From: RGIG8767 sp045531685
GTDB taxonomy: Bacteria; Bacillota; Clostridia; Lachnospirales; Lachnospiraceae
Length of the DNA: 9,916 nt
Assembly: GCA_045531685.1 (NCBI GenBank)
Contig: JAZSEL010000173.1
Span: 1-9,916 of the forward strand
Reading direction: 5' to 3'
The translations under genes and the position numbers were made by a program. Under the pieces are notes generated by a model. The model was given only the letters and a program-made list of their open reading frames with translations. It ran no database searches and was not told the DNA's origin. This document shows, piece after piece, positions 1 through 5,917 of this stretch (positions are counted from its first letter, which is position 1; the number at the start of each line of letters is the position of its first letter).

Positions 1-1
1 T

Positions 2-499
2 TCGGTTGGATTATTAAAGGACGGTGTCCCTTATCTTGGCGTGGTCTATAATCCTTTTACACAAGATTTATTTACCGGGGTTAAAGGCGAAGGTGCCTAC
101 CATAATGGCGAGAGACTTCACGTCTCCGACCATGACTTTGCCCATTCCCTGTTGTTCATGGGATTTCATCCATATGACAAGACTTTTAGCCCACCTTGTT
201 ACCGTATTATAGGACGTGTATTTAATGAATGCGAAGATATGCGACGCCTTGGTGTTGCAGCCATTGAATTATCCCTCCTTGCAAAGGGCAAAGCCGGACT
301 TTATTTTGAACCACAGCTGAATCCATGGGATTATTGCGCCGCCATGGTATTTGTCAAAGAAGCCGGTGGCTATATTGGTTCTCCTATTATGGAAGCAATT
401 ACCTTTGACAGACCTCAACCAATTGTAGCCGCCAACACCAAAGAAAATTTTGACAAATTAATGGCAATTGTAAAAGAAGAACTATCTGCCGAAGGATAG
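2..499 (+). CDS. Inositol monophosphatase family protein (5' partial)
   Basis: This is the C-terminal 165 residues of an Mg2+-dependent sugar-phosphate phosphatase of the inositol monophosphatase (IMPase/SuhB/CysQ) superfamily. The frame is open from the window edge, so the start and the N-terminal metal motifs (the DPIDGT-type loop) lie outside. Visible family signatures are VVYNPFTQDLFTGVKGEGAY, which is the usual strand-and-turn after the first metal site, and NPWDYCAAMVFVKEAGG, the second signature, whose Asp binds metal. In the family this motif is normally WDxAAG; here the Gly position reads Met, a mild variant. GTG at 41 is an internal Val codon, not the start. The gene converges on spoVAC with a 15-base gap, and its last codons form part of a hairpin. 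The family assignment is firm; the substrate (inositol phosphate, PAP or another) cannot be told from this fragment. Confidence 0.9.
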   Translation, partial: SVGLLKDGVPYLGVVYNPFTQDLFTGVKGEGAYHNGERLHVSDHDFAHSLLFMGFHPYDKTFSPPCYRIIGRVFNECEDMRRLGVAAIELSLLAKGKAGLYFEPQLNPWDYCAAMVFVKEAGGYIGSPIMEAITFDRPQPIVAANTKENFDKLMAIVKEELSAEG

Positions 500-502
500 T
501 TC
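479..502. terminator. Candidate bidirectional terminator hairpin between convergent genes
   Basis: A perfect 8-bp inverted repeat, GAACTATC (479-486) and GATAGTTC (495-502), encloses an 8-base loop. Read on the minus strand it lies 12 bases past the spoVAC stop and is followed by TTCTTTTA, a fair U-tract. Read on the plus strand it spans the IMPase stop codon and is followed by a weaker AACGTCTTTCC. It probably ends the spoVA transcript and perhaps also the IMPase transcript. The stem is AT-rich, so strength is uncertain. Confidence 0.5.
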
Positions 503-514
503 AACGTCTTTCCA

Positions 515-1132
515 TTAACTAATCCTTGCTCCGGTCAAAAGTGCTAACCAATACAATACACCTAGCACCCAGCTGGATACAAGGCCATACAAAATAACCG
601 GTCCCGCAATAGTAAAAATCTTGCAGCCAATGCCAAAAACCTGACCTTCTTTTTTAAACTCAATAGCCGAGGAGGCCACACCATTGGCAAATCCGGTAAT
701 CGGAACCAAAATACCGGCTCCTGCAAAATTTGCAATGCGATAAAAGAGATTGAATCCGGTAAGTAATACACTAATCAAAACCAGAATCAGGGAGCACCAG
801 CTCCCTGCTGTTTTATTATCCACTCCCATATCTGTTGCCGTATTAATAATGAACTGACCGATTGTACATACAATTCCACCCACAATAAATGCCTTAACCA
901 CCTGTAACCAGAGGTTCTTTGTTGGTGTTACTTCTTTTATAAATTGATTATACTCTGTATTACGCTCTTGCTCCTGCTTATCCATAATCGGTTGGTTATT
1001 TTTCAAGTTTGCATCTGTTTCATCCGGTTGTATGTCCCCGTTTACCGCAAAACTTTGCGATGTCGTGTTCGCAATCATATATCCCTGCTGTATTGCCTTG
1101 TTATCCGGTGTTCCATTATTATAATCGTTCAT
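515..1132 (-). CDS. spoVAC: Stage V sporulation protein AC
   Basis: SpoVAC is an inner-membrane protein of the SpoVAC/SpoVAEB family; in Bacillus it forms part of the channel that moves Ca-dipicolinate in the forespore, and it has been described as mechanosensitive. The family core runs from about residue 65 to the end: VVKAFIVGGIVCTIGQ (first membrane helix), NKTAG, LLTGF, FAGAGILVPITGFAN, SSAIEFKKEGQVFGIG and FTIAGPVILYG, then hydrophobic helices to the C-terminus. The FTIAGPV and NKTAG motifs favour AC over AEB. At 205 aa it exceeds the roughly 150 aa of the B. subtilis protein because of a polar, Asn/Gln-rich N-terminal tail (residues 1-60). I chose the ATG at 1132 because GAGGG lies just upstream, 12 bases after spoVAB; an ATG at 985 would give a normal-length protein but has no visible ribosome site. 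It is the last gene of the cluster here; no spoVAD follows. Confidence 0.93.
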   Translation of the reverse strand: MNDYNNGTPDNKAIQQGYMIANTTSQSFAVNGDIQPDETDANLKNNQPIMDKQEQERNTEYNQFIKEVTPTKNLWLQVVKAFIVGGIVCTIGQFIINTATDMGVDNKTAGSWCSLILVLISVLLTGFNLFYRIANFAGAGILVPITGFANGVASSAIEFKKEGQVFGIGCKIFTIAGPVILYGLVSSWVLGVLYWLALLTGARIS

Positions 1133-1144
1133 AATTCTATCCCT

Positions 1145-1621
1145 CTATTCAAAAAATTGTCGTATAAAGTAAATCAAACTACCCAATGTTTTTCCCAATG
1201 CCATACTAAGCACCACGATTCCGATTCCATGCCTAAATTTCATACGTCTCGCAAAAATAGGAATGGAATCCAGCATTTCTGCAATAGCAAGTGCCAGACA
1301 CCCTACAAAAATCCCTGCAAACAAACCAAAAATCAGTAAAAAAGCCATGCTTACAAAAGGATATAGTATACTTAAAAATTTTACCCGGTTCATCCATTCT
1401 GCCACTTTAAGAAACGGGAAAAAAAGACTAACCAGACCGCCAAATAAAGTCCCGCACACAATCATTTCTTCGTATAAAAAAATATGGTCTGCCGTATGTG
1501 TTTTTCCTGCAAAACGCGGAATTAACCCAATTGCTATCAAGGTTGTAAAAACACCGCCTGATACACCAAATCCTGCGCCTATCCCTAGTATCCCCAACAA
1601 AATATTTTCCAGTATCTCCAT
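1145..1621 (-). CDS. spoVAB: Stage V sporulation protein AB
   Basis: SpoVAB is a small integral membrane protein made in the forespore; in the SpoVA complex it supports dipicolinate uptake and release, though its exact role is not known. The 158-aa product is slightly longer than the B. subtilis protein (about 140 aa). It shows four to five hydrophobic stretches: about residues 4-34 (Gly-rich, GIGAGFGVSGGVF), 52-72, 83-114 and 131-155. The turn between the first two carries IPRFAGKTHTAD, a recognisable SpoVAB feature. The ATG at 1621 is preceded by GGAG at an 8-base spacing. It lies 51 bases after spoVAA and 12 bases before spoVAC, consistent with one transcript. The assignment rests on the family pattern together with its position between AA and AC. 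Confidence 0.9.
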   Translation of the reverse strand: MEILENILLGILGIGAGFGVSGGVFTTLIAIGLIPRFAGKTHTADHIFLYEEMIVCGTLFGGLVSLFFPFLKVAEWMNRVKFLSILYPFVSMAFLLIFGLFAGIFVGCLALAIAEMLDSIPIFARRMKFRHGIGIVVLSMALGKTLGSLIYFIRQFFE

Positions 1622-1672
1622 ATCTCTAACTCCGTCTCCTGTACGTCATCATTGTCTCTCCCATTCCTCCTA

Positions 1673-2302
1673 TTATCCCTTGGTCTCTACTTCAATATTC
1701 ATCCTCTGCGCTTCTTCAATCAGTGTCTGATTAACATCCTCTTCGTAACGTTTCATGGATACTTCCAACGGGGTAGGATCCTTACTGATCCTTTTTCCTC
1801 CAATATGATTAAAGAACACAATGATACCCACGCATAAACCAACGGAATACGCAAATTCTAAAACGGAATGTCCATTGGAAGGAGTTCCCACTATCATCTC
1901 ATGAACCTTATTGAATAAATCCTGAATCTGAATATCATTGTGAAATGCCATAATGGTGAAAGAGGTTCCAAAAAAGGAAATCAAAGCAACAAAGACTATT
2001 TTTAAGAAAAGTTTTCCTTTGCCTTTTTGCTCCGGTTTGACACGTTCTATCAATACATCCGTTTCTCCGATGTTGATTACCTGAACCTCAGGAAAGTGTT
2101 CCGTAATCATTTCAATCATTTTCATGACACTGACAATTTTTCTTGATTCGGAATCTTTCAATTCGCAAATCTTAAGTCCATTACACCCATTGACAATGTT
2201 GTCATTTTTGCAATATAAACTTCCTACGTCTTTAAAAAATACATCTCTGCATGTAACCTCTACATCCTGTTCCAATTTGAGATATAGTACTTCTTGTTGC
2301 AT
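1673..2302 (-). CDS. spoVAA: Stage V sporulation protein AA
   Basis: SpoVAA is the first product of the spoVA cluster, expressed in the forespore and needed in Bacillus for dipicolinate movement. The 209 aa match the roughly 206 aa of the B. subtilis protein. Residues 1-90 form a soluble domain (MQQEVLYLKLEQDVEVTCRD start). Two membrane helices follow at about 97-120 and 148-167. The C-terminal tail holds the family signature DPTPLEVSMKRYEEDVNQTL (175-194). The ATG at 2302 has GAGG only four bases upstream and a further GGGAGAG about 11 bases upstream, so the ribosome site is adequate rather than ideal. It is separated from sigF by a terminator, so a separate promoter is expected, as in Bacillus where spoVA depends on sigma-G. 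Confidence 0.93.
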   Translation of the reverse strand: MQQEVLYLKLEQDVEVTCRDVFFKDVGSLYCKNDNIVNGCNGLKICELKDSESRKIVSVMKMIEMITEHFPEVQVINIGETDVLIERVKPEQKGKGKLFLKIVFVALISFFGTSFTIMAFHNDIQIQDLFNKVHEMIVGTPSNGHSVLEFAYSVGLCVGIIVFFNHIGGKRISKDPTPLEVSMKRYEEDVNQTLIEEAQRMNIEVETKG

Positions 2303-2337
2303 ATATCCTCATACTCTCCCATTTATTATCAAAACAA

Positions 2338-2397
2338 AAGTTTGGATAAATAATTCATTTCTATTCGTAAGTATCTCTTTTTTATATGGTTTTATAC
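2338..2397 (-). promoter_or_regulatory. Candidate forespore (sigma-G/sigma-F type) promoters of spoVA
   Basis: The 134 bases between the sigF terminator and spoVAA must hold the spoVA promoter if the terminator works. Two minus-strand candidates resemble the sigma-G pattern (GHATR, about 17-18 bases, CATNHTA). The first is GTATA (2397-2393), 17 bases, GATACTT (2375-2369). The second is GAATA (2366-2362), 17 bases, CAAACTT (2344-2338). Both have a good -35 and an imperfect -10. Neither is decisive; expression from sigma-F or sigma-G is inferred from the known behaviour of spoVA genes. Confidence 0.3.
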
Positions 2398-2436
2398 AAG
2401 GATAAGAAACACACACTGCAAATTTCCTATTTTCAT

Positions 2437-2463
2437 AAAAAAAAGAGTTCGCAAAGCGAACTC
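2437..2463 (-). terminator. Rho-independent terminator of the spoIIA operon
   Basis: On the minus strand GAGTTCGC, loop TTT, GCGAACTC (arms 2463-2456 and 2452-2445; an added A-T pair makes nine pairs) is followed by eight U residues (2444-2437). A second small hairpin, TGACTA/TAGTCA (2470-2484), sits between it and the sigF stop. This is a textbook intrinsic terminator 23 bases after the sigF stop codon, and it separates spoIIA from spoVA transcription. Confidence 0.92.
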
Positions 2464-2486
2464 TCGCACTGACTATAGTAGTCAAC

Positions 2487-3254
2487 CTATTTTTGTCCCA
2501 ATATCTCCTGACGCAATTTTAATAATATTTTCTTTTCCATACGGCTAACCTGTACCTGACTAATTCCACACTCTTTTGCCAGTTCGGTCTGTGTTTTATC
2601 TTGAAAAAAACGCATCTCTATTATCTTTCGTTCCATTTCTGACAGACTCGTCATTATTTGTTTTATTAAGATATGATTTAATATTTCTTCCTTTTCATAG
2701 TCTTCCCCCATACCATAAGTCTGCCCGATTCCTTTCCTCGTACCACCTGACACGATCTGGTCTACCAAAAACAATTCATTTCCATCCGATTGGTAAACAG
2801 ACTGATAAATGGATTCCACTTCATTGGCAGATTCCATGGCAAGCAAAATTTCTTCCTGTCCTATTCCGGTTTCCTCCTCTATTTCTAAAAATGTAGGATC
2901 CCTTCCATTTAGCTTGGAAAATTTTTCTATATATCTACGAATAATAAGATTGTTCTCTTTTAAGTTCCTGGAAACTTTTACAATCCCGTCATCTCTTAAA
3001 AAACGTTTGATTTCCCCGCAAATAAGTGGCACTGCATAGGTTGAGAACTTTACCTGAAATGACAAATCAAATTTGTCAATAGCCTTAATCAATCCAATAC
3101 TCCCTATCTGAAATAAATCTTCTGCATCTACTCCCCGTCCTACATAACGCTTAACAATATGTTGCACCAATCCCAGATTTTTTTCTACCAGTACATCTCT
3201 TAGTTCTGTTCTTCCTGCCTGTAATTGCTCAATCAGTACGGTAGTTTCATCCAT
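2487..3254 (-). CDS. sigF: RNA polymerase sporulation sigma factor SigF
   Basis: Sigma-F is the first compartment-specific sigma factor of sporulation, active in the forespore after septation and held inactive by SpoIIAB until then. The length of 255 aa equals that of the B. subtilis protein. Region 2 covers about residues 22-95 and is very typical: LVEKNLGLVQHIVKRY, AEDLFQIGSIGLIKAIDKFD, FSTYAVPLICGEIKRFLRDDG, VKVSRNLKE. Region 3 spans about 105-170 and region 4 about 197-252, with the helix-turn-helix TQTELAKECGISQVQVSRME at 221-240. A Gly-rich linker (169-184) joins regions 3 and 4. GAGGA seven bases before the ATG overlaps the end of spoIIAB, and only two bases separate the spoIIAB stop from this start, so translation is probably coupled, keeping sigma and anti-sigma in balance. 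Order and motifs distinguish it from sigG and sigB. Confidence 0.96.
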   Translation of the reverse strand: MDETTVLIEQLQAGRTELRDVLVEKNLGLVQHIVKRYVGRGVDAEDLFQIGSIGLIKAIDKFDLSFQVKFSTYAVPLICGEIKRFLRDDGIVKVSRNLKENNLIIRRYIEKFSKLNGRDPTFLEIEEETGIGQEEILLAMESANEVESIYQSVYQSDGNELFLVDQIVSGGTRKGIGQTYGMGEDYEKEEILNHILIKQIMTSLSEMERKIIEMRFFQDKTQTELAKECGISQVQVSRMEKKILLKLRQEILGQK

Positions 3255-3256
3255 AA

Positions 3257-3751
3257 TTATTCCTCTTCACAAATCCAAGGATGGTAACCGATTTCTTTCT
3301 GCATCTTTATCAATGTTCCCTCTCCGACTGCGGATTCCACTTCTAATTCATCCATGAACGCTTCCATAAAAGAAAATCCCATTCCTGAACGCTCCTGATC
3401 CGGCTTCGTAGTAAATAAAGGTTCCATTGCCTGTTCTACATTAGAAATTCCTACCCCTTTATCTTCCACTTCGATTTTCAAAATGCTTCCTTCCCATTTA
3501 CAACGCAGAAACACTTTGTTATTATGTACATCTTTGTTTTGATAACGCTCATTATTTTCATATCCGTGAATAATGGCATTGGTTACTGCTTCCGATACTG
3601 CTGTTTTTACGTCGGATATTTCTTCCAATGTAGGATTCTTCTCTGTTACAAATGCTGCCACTGCCATTCTTGCGAGACTTTCATTTACAGAAACCGCATC
3701 AAAAATCAGTTCCATTTCGTTTTCTGTTTTACACATATTTTCACTGTTCAT
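3257..3751 (-). CDS. spoIIAB: Anti-sigma F factor / serine kinase SpoIIAB
   Basis: SpoIIAB is a GHKL-fold protein that binds and blocks sigma-F and, using ATP, phosphorylates SpoIIAA. The ATP site is intact: the N-box EAVTNAIIHGYEN (from Glu54, with Asn58), the G1 box DKGVGI (97-102) and the G2 box GMGFSFMEAF (123-132). PLFTTKP (111-117) forms the lid. Arg28, in NESLARMAV, matches the Bacillus Arg20 that contacts both SpoIIAA and sigma-F. The 164-aa length is a little over the Bacillus 146 aa, from a longer start and the 69-78 loop. Its ATG follows the spoIIAA stop directly (TAAATG), with GGAGG eight bases upstream inside spoIIAA, so the two genes are translationally coupled. Confidence 0.96.
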   Translation of the reverse strand: MNSENMCKTENEMELIFDAVSVNESLARMAVAAFVTEKNPTLEEISDVKTAVSEAVTNAIIHGYENNERYQNKDVHNNKVFLRCKWEGSILKIEVEDKGVGISNVEQAMEPLFTTKPDQERSGMGFSFMEAFMDELEVESAVGEGTLIKMQKEIGYHPWICEEE

Positions 3752-4069
3752 TTATTTTTCCTCCAAAATCTCTACAATTTTCTGTAATCCGGACATGTGA
3801 AGCATCTTGCGAATCTGCATATTAGCATGAATGGCATATACTTTTCCCTGAAAATAGGATATTTTCTTATATCGGCCCAAAATAATACCAATCCCGGAGC
3901 TATCCATAAACTCTGTGTCAGAAAAATCAAAAATTAAATTTTTCACTTCACTTCTACATATCATCTCATCTGCCAATTCTGTAATCTTCCCTGCATTGTG
4001 ATGATCCACTTCTCTGGGCATCTTTATACACAAATAATGGTCAATTACCTGATATTCCTCTACATTCAT
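3752..4069 (-). CDS. spoIIAA: Anti-sigma F factor antagonist SpoIIAA
   Basis: SpoIIAA is a STAS-domain protein that, when unphosphorylated, displaces sigma-F from SpoIIAB; SpoIIE phosphatase keeps it active in the forespore. The single STAS domain fills its 105 aa (117 in B. subtilis). The phosphorylation loop FMDSSGIGIILGRYK (54-68) is intact, with Ser57, the first Ser of DSSG, equivalent to Bacillus Ser58. EVDHHNA (20-26) and the C-terminal KMLHMSGLQKI are also typical of SpoIIAA rather than RsbV-type paralogues, as is the gene order before spoIIAB and sigF. The start at 4069 is clear: AAGGAGG lies eight bases upstream. It is the first gene of the operon. Confidence 0.96.
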   Translation of the reverse strand: MNVEEYQVIDHYLCIKMPREVDHHNAGKITELADEMICRSEVKNLIFDFSDTEFMDSSGIGIILGRYKKISYFQGKVYAIHANMQIRKMLHMSGLQKIVEILEEK

Positions 4070-4087
4070 ATACCTAACCTCCTTATA

Positions 4088-4125
4088 AATTTAAGTTTTC
4101 TAAACTATTTCGCTCTTTTTCGCCA
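4088..4125 (-). promoter_or_regulatory. Spo0A box and candidate sigma-H promoter of spoIIA
   Basis: On the minus strand, TGGCGAA (4125-4119) fits the Spo0A-box consensus TGNCGAA exactly, flanked by T-rich and A-rich sequence as usual. A weaker half-match, GAGCGAA (4115-4109, five of seven), begins exactly ten bases further on, one helical turn. A possible sigma-H promoter is GGCGAAAAA (4124-4116), 12 bases, TTAGAAAAC (4103-4095), judged against RNAGGAWWW and RNNGAATWW. It would start transcription near 4088, just before the AAGGAGG at 4083-4077. In Bacillus, spoIIA is driven by sigma-H with Spo0A~P. The Spo0A box is well supported; the promoter match is moderate. Confidence 0.5.
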
Positions 4126-4166
4126 AAAAAATTAAGCGTACAAAAGAGTTCTTCTTTTGTACGCTT
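4125..4166 (-). terminator. Rho-independent terminator of the valS-folC-TPR unit
   Basis: A perfect 14-bp stem (4166-4153 with 4147-4134; core GCGTACAAAAGA and its complement) with a five-base loop (4152-4148) is followed on the minus strand by AATTTTTTT (4133-4125). It lies 29 bases past the stop of the TPR gene. On the plus strand only TTTT follows, so it acts mainly on the minus strand. The U-tract shares its last base with the Spo0A box of the next operon. Confidence 0.93.
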
Positions 4167-4195
4167 TTATGCTTCTTCTTATCGGAGTACGGATT

Positions 4196-5605
4196 CTATT
4201 CCGTTCCGGCTGTAATTTCATTGATAAATGACTGGGAACGATTTGCCTTTTCCGTATTAGGGAATAATTCAATTACCTGCTGATAAGTAGCAATGGCATT
4301 GGCATTATCACCATATTTACGATAGGCATTACCCAGATTATAAAGAGCCTCTCCATTCGTATTATCATAGGAGAATGCTCTTGCCAGATACTCAATGGCA
4401 TCTTCATAGGATTCATTCTGATATGCTTCCATACCCGTGTCATAATAACTCTTTCCTACGGATGTACCAACCTGAGTACGTAAGTGATTATATACACTTT
4501 CAAATGCTGCGCCGGCTGTCTCAACTGTCGGTTCATCAATCATATCAAGGTATTCTGCTACCGTATTCGTATCGGTAGAGTTTTTCATATATGCATCTGC
4601 TGCATTTAACAAATTATCCACCGCTGACAACTTACCGTCTTTACCTGTGTATCCGATTAATTCCGATTCCAGTTTTTCATTTTCTGTCTTAAGCACCTTG
4701 ATATTTTGCTCCAACTCAGCAATCGTTGCAGTCTTAGCATCCATTTCTTCATTCACTGCTTTCAGTTCTGCATCAATTCCCTGCTTAGCATTTTGTACCT
4801 GCGCCGGTAAAATAAGGAAACAAGCAGCCGCAACACCAATCACAATACCGAGAATAATATTCAACAATGTGGTCATTCCCTTGGATTCATGACTATTAAG
4901 TGGCTGTATAATCGTTTCATTCCCACGATGGTACTTAACACTATCCGCAGATTTTCTGCGGCCACCGCCTATGCCACTCTCGCTTTCTGCTTCCAATATG
5001 GCATTCACTTCTCTAAGATACCGCAGGGTAATCGTATTGTTTACATCCACGCGTCTGCACTTTTCAAGTTCCCGCTTAGCTTCATTCCATTTTTCGGAAT
5101 TAATATACAGCAAAGCCAACAACTGATGTGCTTGTACAAACTTCGGATTTAAAGAAATAACTTTCTTTAACTGAATGACTGCAAGATCAAGGCTTCCCTG
5201 ATAACAATAGTTGAGTGCCTGATTGTATTTTTTAATGGTCTGGCTAATGGATTCTAAAGTAGATGGATCATTCTGCATCATATCCAGATAATCATCTGCA
5301 ATATTTTTACTTGGACGCAGGTTCTTACTGATAACCCACTCACTCATAGCCGCAACGGCTTCGCCCATTTCAAAATAGACAAGACCCAATAAATTTCTTG
5401 CTTCTACATGATTTTTATTTAGTTTCAAACACTGGCGAAGACTCTCTATCGCTCCGGATAAATCACGCACGCCGGCTTTTTCTAATGCTTCATTATAATA
5501 TAGATTGGCAGTACCCATAATACGTTTGTACCGGCCAACATCCGCTCCGCAATTTGTACAGAAATCATGCTCTGTCAAATTGGCTCCACAATTAAAACAT
5601 ATCAT
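4196..5605 (-). CDS. Zinc-ribbon / TPR single-pass membrane protein, function unknown
   Basis: This 469-aa protein is modular. Residues 3-19 form a short zinc ribbon (Cys3, Cys6, Cys16, Cys19). Residues 30-205 hold tetratricopeptide repeats (for example AIESLRQCLKLNKNHVEARNLLGLVYFEM at 52-80 and the ALNYCYQGSLDLAVIQLKKV and AHQLLALLYI stretch at 130-168). A basic linker, GGRRKSADSVKYHR, precedes one transmembrane helix at about 245-267. After it come a coiled coil (about 270-317, acidic and heptad-like) and two more TPRs (385-415 and 417-450). The basic residues before the helix suggest the N-terminal half is cytoplasmic and the C-terminal half outside. The start at 5605 is supported by GGGGAA about eight bases upstream and by the Cys motif beginning at residue 3. 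It is the last gene before a strong terminator, 32 bases behind the 66-aa gene. A scaffold role at the envelope is conceivable but not shown. Confidence 0.88.
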   Translation of the reverse strand: MICFNCGANLTEHDFCTNCGADVGRYKRIMGTANLYYNEALEKAGVRDLSGAIESLRQCLKLNKNHVEARNLLGLVYFEMGEAVAAMSEWVISKNLRPSKNIADDYLDMMQNDPSTLESISQTIKKYNQALNYCYQGSLDLAVIQLKKVISLNPKFVQAHQLLALLYINSEKWNEAKRELEKCRRVDVNNTITLRYLREVNAILEAESESGIGGGRRKSADSVKYHRGNETIIQPLNSHESKGMTTLLNIILGIVIGVAAACFLILPAQVQNAKQGIDAELKAVNEEMDAKTATIAELEQNIKVLKTENEKLESELIGYTGKDGKLSAVDNLLNAADAYMKNSTDTNTVAEYLDMIDEPTVETAGAAFESVYNHLRTQVGTSVGKSYYDTGMEAYQNESYEDAIEYLARAFSYDNTNGEALYNLGNAYRKYGDNANAIATYQQVIELFPNTEKANRSQSFINEITAGTE

Positions 5606-5637
5606 ACACGTATTTCCCCGTATTTATCAAACATAAA

Positions 5638-5838
5638 CTAACTGGTACTTTTTCTCTTTCTTGTAGTAGTCGGTGCAGCTGCGGCTGCCATAGCAGCGGC
5701 CTCTTCCCTCTCCTCTTTTACAAGACTCACAAGCAAATCCGCCATATCTGTCAAATCCTGATTGTAGATGGCATCTTCTGCTTCTTCTATTTCCAGTGAC
5801 GGGTGAAACTTCTTCAATTCCTCTTCAAAATTAATCAT
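5638..5838 (-). CDS. Small protein of unknown function (66 aa)
   Basis: I do not recognise a family. The product has an acidic N-terminal half (INFEEELKKFHPSLEIEEAEDAIY) with predicted helices at about 3-10 and 17-50, an Ala-rich run (EEAAAMAAAAAP, 45-56) and a Thr/Arg/Lys tail (TTTRKRKSTS, 57-66). It has no signal peptide or membrane segment. Acidic body plus basic tail suggests a small cytoplasmic binding or adaptor protein, but this is only a guess. It lies between folC (79-base gap) and the zinc-ribbon/TPR gene (32-base gap) on the same strand, and no gene on the other strand competes for this stretch. The ribosome site is weak (AGGAAAGTGAG about 10 bases upstream). Translation is therefore likely but not certain. 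Confidence 0.7.
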   Translation of the reverse strand: MINFEEELKKFHPSLEIEEAEDAIYNQDLTDMADLLVSLVKEEREEAAAMAAAAAPTTTRKRKSTS

Positions 5839-5917
5839 TTAGTACTTTCTCACTTTCCTATACCTGACGGCTCTGTGCCTCGACACAAAACCTATGTGTA
5901 AAACATCCTTACTACCA

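Noticed and set aside
944..1339. 131-aa plus-strand open frame opposite spoVAC/spoVAB
   Set aside because: It is antisense to two recognised genes, has no good ribosome site, and its product is rich in Cys, His and Ile as expected of a shadow frame.
1263..1730. 155-aa plus-strand open frame opposite spoVAB/spoVAA
   Set aside because: The minus strand clearly encodes SpoVAB and SpoVAA; the antisense product has low-complexity Ser/Pro/Ile composition and no recognisable domain.
5882..5900. ACAC/GTGT inverted repeat between folC and the 66-aa gene
   Set aside because: Only four pairs with an AT-rich loop and no U-tract; likely chance.
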